This document shows positions 8,588 through 13,325 of a DNA stretch of 13,325 nucleotides, one piece after another. The position numbers and the translations under genes were made by a program. Under the pieces are notes generated by a model, which saw only the letters and a program-made list of their open reading frames with translations, did no database searches and was not told where the DNA came from. The DNA is from Bacteroidales bacterium (GTDB taxonomy: Bacteria > Bacteroidota > Bacteroidia > Bacteroidales > Paludibacteraceae): positions 1 through 13,325 of the forward strand of contig CAAGML010000012.1 of assembly GCA_900771035.1 (NCBI GenBank). Direction: 5' to 3'. How positions within the stretch are numbered: the first letter of the stretch is position 1; every line of letters starts with the position of its first letter.

Positions 8588-9760
8588 TTATAAATTTTTC
8601 AGTCTAAGGTATTCCAGTTTTCTAATCTCTTTCGTCAATTCGGTTATTTGCCTGTGCGATTCGCTGATGAACTCCTCATCCTCCAGAATCTCCTTTCGTA
8701 TCAATGCCCGAGCCTTATCATCATCCAGTGATTGGTACTCATGTTTTTTCCCCTCAAGAATGACACTTTGCAGATTGACCGCATTTTCCAATTCTTTCAT
8801 CTTGTGGTATTTCACGACACTCAGCGAATCTTTGAACTGGCTCTCGCTTGTGTATATCAATGTGTCATTAACCACGAACCTGAACGTTCCGACATCGTTT
8901 TTTTCAGATTTCGGCGCAATGGCACCTGTCTGCTCGTCGAAACCGACCTTATATCTTTTCAGCATCGCCGATGCAATCCTTGTCTCTTCCTCCACTTCCT
9001 GTGGCATTATGGTCTTTTCCTCTGTCACCTTGAATTTGTAAATCGCAACAGTGTCGCCGTTCTGAAATCTGTCCGTGGCAAACCATCCGACATCCGACAA
9101 CTCGTCAATCACCAACATATAATCATTATAAATCGAGTTGAACGGCATTCCCATGTGCATTGGCTCGGAATACTGCTGAGTCTCGTTGTTGTATCTTGTG
9201 ACAAAGAGGTCGTAACCGCCTATTGACCCATGACCGTCCGAGGCAAAATACAATGTCGCCCCGTCGGTCAACTCAAACGCATAGTTCTCATTCTCAGTGC
9301 CATTGACAGTCTCGGACAGTCTATGTCTTTCGCCGTCAGAATACTTGAGGTAGAGGTCAAAGCCCTTGTCTGTTTTCTCAGCCACGATGCTTCTGTCGCC
9401 CCTGCCGGTGGTGAACATCACGCCGCCTGTCTCCAGTTGCCTCAGTGTTCCGGTCTCCCTGGCTATGCCAAAGAAATCAAGCATATTATTTTTGACGGTC
9501 TTCACACTGTCCAATATGGTTATCTCCTCGACAGCCTCCAGCATCTCGCCTGCACGGTTCGCGCGTCTCTTCAGTTCCTCGCACTCTCCGTTCCTTGATG
9601 TGTCGTGTCTGGTGTCGGCAAGATACTTATCCGTCAGTTCCACAGCCTCGTCAAACCTGTAAGCCTCGAATGCCGCCTGTGCGTCAATCCACAGTCTCTC
9701 CACCTCTGTCGGCTTTACCATTACAGTCATCACCGCTGCTATGATTATTCCTTTTATCAT
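8588..9760 (-). CDS. PD40-propeller / coiled-coil protein, probably cell-envelope
   Basis: This 390-residue protein of unknown function belongs to a style common in Bacteroidota. The N-terminus is hydrophobic (MIKGIIIAAVMTVMV) and may be an export signal or anchor, though no clear cleavage site is seen. About 20-75 is a TPR-like helical stretch (LWIDAQAAFEAYRFDEAVEL). About 110-245 contains PD40/WD40-like beta-propeller blades, the clearest being LYFASDGHGSIGGYDLFVT (170-188) followed by PFNSIYNDYM and GWFATDR. About 310-388 is a charged coiled coil. It lacks the OmpA peptidoglycan-binding domain that often follows PD40 blades in this phylum. ATG 9760 is preferred, 11 bp after the rnz stop. 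A TTG at 9775 overlapping the rnz stop would add five residues. It may act in the envelope together with the SPOR lipoprotein encoded two genes upstream; that is inference. Confidence 0.75.
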   Translation of the reverse strand: MIKGIIIAAVMTVMVKPTEVERLWIDAQAAFEAYRFDEAVELTDKYLADTRHDTSRNGECEELKRRANRAGEMLEAVEEITILDSVKTVKNNMLDFFGIARETGTLRQLETGGVMFTTGRGDRSIVAEKTDKGFDLYLKYSDGERHRLSETVNGTENENYAFELTDGATLYFASDGHGSIGGYDLFVTRYNNETQQYSEPMHMGMPFNSIYNDYMLVIDELSDVGWFATDRFQNGDTVAIYKFKVTEEKTIMPQEVEEETRIASAMLKRYKVGFDEQTGAIAPKSEKNDVGTFRFVVNDTLIYTSESQFKDSLSVVKYHKMKELENAVNLQSVILEGKKHEYQSLDDDKARALIRKEILEDEEFISESHRQITELTKEIRKLEYLRLKNL

Positions 9761-9771
9761 ACCTATAGTTT

Positions 9772-10686
9772 TCAAAACTTGAACGTATCCCCATCGTTAG
9801 CCGCATAGCTCTCCGGGAAAATAGTCCTTGCCTCTTCCTCGAAAGGTTTGCTGGTCTCGTACGTTGACGAATAGTGTCCCAACACTAATTTCCTCACCCC
9901 TGCCTTCAGCGCCAGTTGCGCAGCCTGCGCCGCCGAACTGTGCATACGTGTCTTCAGTTTAACCTTGTCAACGTCAGAAAGGTATGTTGATTCATGGTAA
10001 AGCAGGTCAACACCTTCAATCCACTGCAAGTTTTTCTCGCTGTATGCAGTGTCAGACATATACGCCATCCTCTTGCGCGGTGTCGGCTCAGTGGTCAGCC
10101 GCCTGTTCTCAACCACCTCTCCGTCAGAGGTTACGAAATCCTGCCCCTCTTTCAAATCCTTATAAAAAGCAATCGGCACTCCGAAAGCGTCAGCCATCTC
10201 CTTGTTTATATGCCGGGGCAATTGTTTTTCCTCGAACAGGAAACCACAGGTGGGAACAGTATGCTTCAGGGGCAATGTCCTGACCGTCACAGCTTTGTCC
10301 TCGTAAATAATCTCGCTCGCATTAGGATTGAACGGCTCGAACAAAATCCTGTAGGGGCAATCGGCTGTGAAGAAACGTATCTGCTCCCCCATCACCCTCT
10401 CAAGGTCAGGGTGTGAATGTATCACGAGGTCGCTCACCCTTCCCAGCATTCCGAACGTTGACAACAGACCGACCAAGCCGAGGCAGTGGTCGCCGTGCAG
10501 GTGGGATATGAATATGTGGTTGAGTCTGGATGTCCGCGAATTGTACTGGCGCAGTCTCGTCTGAGTCCCTTCGCCGCAGTCTATGAGAAACTGTCTCTCA
10601 CGCATCTGTAGCACCTGGGATGTCTGGAACCTGTTTATCGACGGTTTCGCAGACCCGCTACCCAATACCCTCAACGAATAATCCAT
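9772..10686 (-). CDS. rnz: Ribonuclease Z
   Basis: RNase Z is a zinc-dependent endonuclease of the metallo-beta-lactamase fold that removes the 3' trailer from tRNA precursors. With ATG 10686 the protein has 304 residues, the normal short-form length. The hallmark SHLHGDHCLGL carries the metal ligands His62, His64, Asp66 and His67. Further ligands are probably His142 (LKHTVPTCGF), Asp212 (AYMSDTAY) and His271 (LGHYSSTY). HEST (231-234) and MHSSAAQAA (248-256), with His249, are also family-typical. The start MDYSLRVLGSGSAKP fits the family; a TTG further upstream at 10755 would add 23 residues overlapping the SPOR gene and is rejected. It begins 13 bp after the SPOR stop, so cotranscription is likely. 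Identity is very secure. Confidence 0.97.
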   Translation of the reverse strand: MDYSLRVLGSGSAKPSINRFQTSQVLQMRERQFLIDCGEGTQTRLRQYNSRTSRLNHIFISHLHGDHCLGLVGLLSTFGMLGRVSDLVIHSHPDLERVMGEQIRFFTADCPYRILFEPFNPNASEIIYEDKAVTVRTLPLKHTVPTCGFLFEEKQLPRHINKEMADAFGVPIAFYKDLKEGQDFVTSDGEVVENRRLTTEPTPRKRMAYMSDTAYSEKNLQWIEGVDLLYHESTYLSDVDKVKLKTRMHSSAAQAAQLALKAGVRKLVLGHYSSTYETSKPFEEEARTIFPESYAANDGDTFKF

Positions 10687-10699
10687 TGCGACCCGTTTT

Positions 10700-11341
10700 T
10701 TACTTCTGTTGCACAAGACACCAGGCATCAGGGAACTGATCGAGAATGTCAGCAATCTTCGCCTTTGCCTCTTGGTATGTGTCGTATGACATCAGCAATA
10801 CCCTGAACATACCCCTCTCGTTCACCACGAGAATCGGTTCATACTCAGGTCTCATCTGCGACTGCAGGTTTTTAGCGTTCTCCTGTTTTCCGAAACTTCC
10901 GATGACCACGTGGTATTTCTTCAGTTCCACGTTGCCCTGACCTGCAACCACGGTAAATTTCTCAGACCTTGTGACCTCCTGTTCTGCGGGTTGCTGTTCC
11001 GTCTCCGCCGTCTCAATCTTTACAATGGTATCTTTCACAATGGTGTCAACCGGTGTCACCTCCACGGCCAGTTCGGGGTCAGCGACCACCTCAGTCGATG
11101 GCTCAACCTCCACGATGCTCATTGCCATGCTATCCACAGCTTCGCTTCCCGCCATTATCCTCACCACACGATTAGGTTCAGGAACCACGTTCACTGAGTC
11201 TGAAGCCACGTGCTGCAACTTTTCCTGCGGGATTTTGTTCTTCGCAGGAGCGTACGCCCCGGGAGCCTGTTGAATCTTGCATGCCATTAAAACAACTGAC
11301 AACAAAAGGGTTATGAATAATATTCTGCTTCGGTTCTCCAT
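10700..11341 (-). CDS. SPOR-domain lipoprotein
   Basis: This is a 213-residue envelope protein. The N-terminus MENRSRILFITLLLSVVLMAC is a lipoprotein signal with lipobox LMAC and the lipidated cysteine at 21. After the cysteine come KIQQ and no acidic cluster, so the Bacteroidota surface-export signal is absent and a periplasmic location is likely. Residues about 25-130 are a low-complexity linker rich in Val, Glu and Thr, including a tandem DTIVK. Residues about 141-211 (KKYHVVIGSFGKQENAKNL to CLVQQK) form a SPOR domain, which binds glycan strands lacking stem peptides at division sites. ATG 11341 is chosen because it gives a proper signal peptide and lies about 20 nt after the predicted transcription start; ATG 11359 would leave almost no leader. 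It heads the minus-strand operon. A role in cell division or wall remodelling is inferred from the domain only. Confidence 0.9.
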   Translation of the reverse strand: MENRSRILFITLLLSVVLMACKIQQAPGAYAPAKNKIPQEKLQHVASDSVNVVPEPNRVVRIMAGSEAVDSMAMSIVEVEPSTEVVADPELAVEVTPVDTIVKDTIVKIETAETEQQPAEQEVTRSEKFTVVAGQGNVELKKYHVVIGSFGKQENAKNLQSQMRPEYEPILVVNERGMFRVLLMSYDTYQEAKAKIADILDQFPDAWCLVQQK

Positions 11342-11361
11342 AAATGTGTAATTATACATTT
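11342..11361. promoter_or_regulatory. Near-perfect 20-bp palindrome at the SPOR gene leader
   Basis: AAATGTGTAATTATACATTT is an inverted repeat with only one mismatched pair (positions 7 and 14). It occupies nearly the whole predicted 5' leader of the SPOR-led operon, between the likely transcription start (about 11362-11364) and the ATG at 11341. Its dyad symmetry fits a dimeric repressor operator. As RNA it could only form a weak A/U stem. Confidence 0.4.
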
Positions 11362-11368
11362 TATGCTG

Positions 11369-11399
11369 CAAAGATAGCATTTTTTCTTTTACCACACAA
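11369..11399 (-). promoter_or_regulatory. Promoter of the SPOR-rnz-PD40-nfeD-floA-panCD operon
   Basis: On the minus strand the -7 element is TATCTTTG (11376 to 11369), an exact TAnnTTTG match, followed by CAGC. A TTG at 11399-11397 serves as the -33 element with a 20-nt spacer, the preferred distance for the Bacteroidota primary sigma factor. Transcription should start near 11362-11364. It is the only strong promoter match noticed for the seven downstream genes. Confidence 0.75.
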
Positions 11400-11444
11400 T
11401 GTTTTTCGCATAAAAGTTTCCACTTTTTTTCTTCAGCCGCCCTA

Positions 11445-11475
11445 TTGCATTTTCCGTTTTTTTGTCGTATCTTTG
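11445..11475 (+). promoter_or_regulatory. Promoter of the HD-hydrolase / BASS-transporter unit
   Basis: The -33 TTG is at 11445-11447 and the -7 TATCTTTG at 11468-11475, again with a 20-nt spacer and an exact TAnnTTTG match. The expected start is about 11481-11483, giving a leader of about 18-20 nt before the ATG at 11501. It is divergent from the SPOR operon promoter, with 45 bp between the two -33 triplets. Confidence 0.75.
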
Positions 11476-11500
11476 CACCCAACCTTAAACCCACACGGCA

Positions 11501-12304
11501 ATGAAAGAGATTGATGACTGTTGGAACTATGCCCAGAGCATTCCAACAAAAGAGCAAATGTCTGGCATTCACGGGATTTTGCATTGGAAAAAGGTGGAAA
11601 GATTCGGACTTTCAATGGCTAAGACAGACCATAGGATTGACACCACCGTCATATCGCTATTCGCATGTTTTCACGATTTCCAGCGCAAAGACAATGGACG
11701 GGACTTCACCCACGGGCCTCGTGCCGCCGATGCTCTGACCTCGCTACGCTCCTCACTGCTTGCCTTTCTGAGCGACACTCAGTTCAGCAAACTGGCTCAG
11801 GCGTGCCGTGAACATACCGAACGCACCACACCGTCAGGGGACATAACAATCGACACCTGCATTGACTCAGACCGATTAGACCTTCCACGCGTGAACATTA
11901 CGCCTGACCCCGGCAAGATGCTCACCGCTCGAGGCAAAATCCTTGCCGCCAAAATAGCCAAACAAAATGCCAAATCAGGGCATTCCGTTTTTGACGGAAA
12001 CATCATTCAGCACATAGAACAGAACATCCTTCCCCGCTGCCCCGACGTTGATTCTGCCGTACAACGCATAAACGCTGCGGTGCGAGAAGCGGAACTGCGC
12101 AAACTCGATACACTGAAGATGTTCGTACTTTCATCATACGCCAACCTGCCAGACCCTGACCTGTTACATGACCCACTGATTTCCAACTGGTTCACGCAGG
12201 ACGAAATAAAAGAATTGCACTCATCTCTGCGCGACCACATATCAAAACAACCGACGCAAGACCGATTCGCATTGATTCTAAACGAAATCTTTCAAAATAT
12301 ATGA
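11501..12304 (+). CDS. HD-domain metal-dependent phosphohydrolase family protein with C-terminal extension
   Basis: This is a 267-residue probable cytoplasmic protein with no signal peptide. Residues 20-143 match an uncharacterised HD-fold family: IHGILHWKKVERFGL (first metal His, H28), FACFHDFQRKDNGRD (the HD pair, H58-D59), HGPRAA (71-76), ACREHTERT (with H105) and TIDTCIDSDRLDLPRVNITP (with D122/D124). The metal ligands look intact, so it may be an active phosphohydrolase; the substrate is unknown. Family members I recall carry a DADRLDL motif and end soon after it. Here about 120 further residues (145-267), predicted helical and without a recognised domain, follow. The ATG at 11501 lies about 20 nt after the predicted transcription start. 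It is 10 bp from the downstream transporter gene, so the two are probably cotranscribed, but no shared pathway is evident. Confidence 0.82.
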   Translation: MKEIDDCWNYAQSIPTKEQMSGIHGILHWKKVERFGLSMAKTDHRIDTTVISLFACFHDFQRKDNGRDFTHGPRAADALTSLRSSLLAFLSDTQFSKLAQACREHTERTTPSGDITIDTCIDSDRLDLPRVNITPDPGKMLTARGKILAAKIAKQNAKSGHSVFDGNIIQHIEQNILPRCPDVDSAVQRINAAVREAELRKLDTLKMFVLSSYANLPDPDLLHDPLISNWFTQDEIKELHSSLRDHISKQPTQDRFALILNEIFQNI

Positions 12305-12314
12305 ACCTTCGGCA

Positions 12315-13223
12315 ATGATTCGTTTCATAAAAAACTGGACACTCCCTATATCGATGATTGTTGGGGCACTGCTCTATAAATGGATAGGCTACCTATCGGT
12401 CATCTCCCCCGCCCTAATCTTCACGATGCTGCTTCTGACCTTCTGCAAGGTACGTGTTGCCGACCTTCGCCTACGCACCTCGCATTTCCTGCTACTCGCC
12501 GTCGAGATAGCCGGTGCAATTGCGGCATACTACCTAATCTCACCTTTCAACCCAATAGTGGCACAGGCAATAATGGTCTGCGTCATCTGCCCCACCGCGA
12601 CAGCCGCAGCAGTTGTCACCAACAAACTACACGGCAATGTGGCAAGCATAACGACGTACACACTGCTTTGTAATATGGTAGTCGCCGTTGTCGTACCTGC
12701 CTTTTTCCCGGTCATTTACCCGCAGGAGGGTGTGACCTTCTGGGTAGCATTCTGGCACATTATCCGCAAAGTCTTTCCGTTGCTCATATTCCCATTCATC
12801 GTTGCGCAACTGCTACTGCGCCTCACACCGAAAATCCACGCCAGACTAACCTCAATCTCCGACCTTGCCTTCTACATGTGGGCAATAGCGCTGACAATAG
12901 CAATGGGCATAGTCGTCAAAACCTTCATCAACGATTTTCCTTCGCTGCAGGCAATATTTGCCAATTGGCATGTGATATTCGGAATGCTCACAGGGTCACT
13001 AATCGCCTGTGCCTTACAGTTTTTTGTCGGAAAATCCATCGGTCGCCCGTATGGCGACACCATAGCCTCCGGTCAATCGCTTGGTCAGAAAAACACAGTC
13101 TTTGCCATCTGGATGGCATCAACATTCCTTGCGCCAGTCACTTCCCTCGCCCCTGGAATGTACATCGTATGGCAGAATATCTTCAACTCATTCCAGCTCT
13201 ACCGTGAACGGAAAAACGCATAA
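12315..13223 (+). CDS. BASS-type (bile acid:sodium symporter fold) transporter
   Basis: This 302-residue integral membrane protein has about nine or ten hydrophobic spans covering nearly its full length, starting with about 10-30 and ending with about 265-290. Two polar breaks resemble the crossover motifs of the BASS fold: CPTATAAAVVTNKLHGNVAS (92-111) and SGQSLGQKNTVFAIWMA (252-268), the latter matching the conserved Gln/Asn-containing sodium and substrate site. Such proteins import organic anions with sodium. Bacterial members move bile acids, pantoate, pyruvate or other acids, and the substrate cannot be read from the sequence. The C-terminus is short and basic (YRERKNA). The gene follows the HD hydrolase by 10 bp. 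The pantoate-carrying members of the fold make the nearby panCD operon tempting, but they lie on the opposite strand several kilobases away. Confidence 0.85.
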   Translation: MIRFIKNWTLPISMIVGALLYKWIGYLSVISPALIFTMLLLTFCKVRVADLRLRTSHFLLLAVEIAGAIAAYYLISPFNPIVAQAIMVCVICPTATAAAVVTNKLHGNVASITTYTLLCNMVVAVVVPAFFPVIYPQEGVTFWVAFWHIIRKVFPLLIFPFIVAQLLLRLTPKIHARLTSISDLAFYMWAIALTIAMGIVVKTFINDFPSLQAIFANWHVIFGMLTGSLIACALQFFVGKSIGRPYGDTIASGQSLGQKNTVFAIWMASTFLAPVTSLAPGMYIVWQNIFNSFQLYRERKNA

Positions 13224-13283
13224 AAACAAAGTTTTTTTGGCTCTATAACGAATTGAGTGGGTTTATTCACTGAATTGGATTCT

Positions 13284-13314
13284 CCCCACCCCCTGCCCCC
13301 TCCCCAAGGAGGGG
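13284..13314. repeat. C-rich G-quadruplex motif and CCCCTCC/GGAGGGG palindrome, likely dispersed extragenic repeat
   Basis: Bases 13284-13305 hold four C-runs of 4, 5, 5 and 4 separated by A, TG and T, so the minus strand has an ideal four-tract G-quadruplex motif. Overlapping it, CCCCTCC (13297-13303) pairs with GGAGGGG (13308-13314) around a CCAA loop. The composition differs sharply from the surroundings. From memory, very similar CCCCTCCCCAAGGAGGGG palindromes recur between genes of many Bacteroidota, so a dispersed extragenic repeat is the best label. A T-tract after the hairpin is missing, so a classic terminator is not supported. The rest of the 102-bp tail holds only weak A/T-rich inverted repeats (13222-13236 and 13251-13276). 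Confidence 0.55.
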
Positions 13315-13325
13315 AATACCTTATA

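Noticed and set aside
10687..10755. TTG start adding 23 residues to RNase Z
   Set aside because: The added residues overlap the SPOR gene and are not part of the family; ATG 10686 gives the standard N-terminus.
11342..11584. N-terminal extension of the SPOR protein starting at 11584
   Set aside because: It would run across both divergent promoters and into the HD gene; the lipoprotein signal starting at 11341 explains the true start.

Overview
The window is chromosomal DNA from a member of the Bacteroidota, most likely the order Bacteroidales; a gut family such as Muribaculaceae or Prevotellaceae would fit but cannot be settled by eye. The evidence is a BspA-type leucine-rich-repeat protein, a PD40-propeller protein of Bacteroidota style, an LptF/LptG-family permease directly behind tgt, and promoters of the Bacteroidota type (TAnnTTTG at -7 with a TTG about 20 bases upstream) instead of sigma70 boxes. 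Coding density is high. No RNA gene, insertion sequence, prophage, CRISPR array or defence island is visible.

Layout. (1) 1-5132, plus strand: the 3' end of tgt (queuosine tRNA modification), an LptF/LptG-type LPS-export permease whose start overlaps the tgt stop, and mfd (transcription-repair coupling factor). (2) 5123-5755, minus strand: a secreted leucine-rich-repeat protein, convergent with mfd and overlapping it by 10 bp, with its own promoter. (3) 5895-11341, minus strand: seven closely packed genes reading SPOR lipoprotein, rnz, PD40/coiled-coil protein, NfeD-like protein, floA, panC, panD, with gaps of 4-28 bp and one clear promoter at the head, so probably one operon. (4) 11342-11500: a compact divergent promoter region with two matching promoters and a near-perfect 20-bp palindrome. 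(5) 11501-13223, plus strand: an HD-domain hydrolase and a BASS-type transporter, probably cotranscribed. (6) 13224-13325: a noncoding tail with a C-rich/G4-capable stretch and a palindrome that looks like a dispersed extragenic repeat.

How the genes relate. The plus-strand left block holds tRNA modification, outer-membrane LPS transport and DNA repair: housekeeping genes with no single pathway. The large minus-strand operon joins an envelope protein (SPOR), tRNA 3'-end maturation (RNase Z), a probable envelope protein (PD40), a membrane-microdomain pair (NfeD and flotillin-like FloA) and two steps of pantothenate/CoA synthesis: PanD makes beta-alanine and PanC joins it to pantoate. panB is not in the window.

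I did not find a convincing new multi-gene system. The best leads are a triplicated 12-residue motif in an N-terminal extension of the Lpt permease, loss of two of the three zinc cysteines in Tgt, the palindrome at the predicted transcription start of the SPOR-led operon, a long uncharacterised C-terminal extension on the HD protein, and the G4/hairpin repeat at the right edge.
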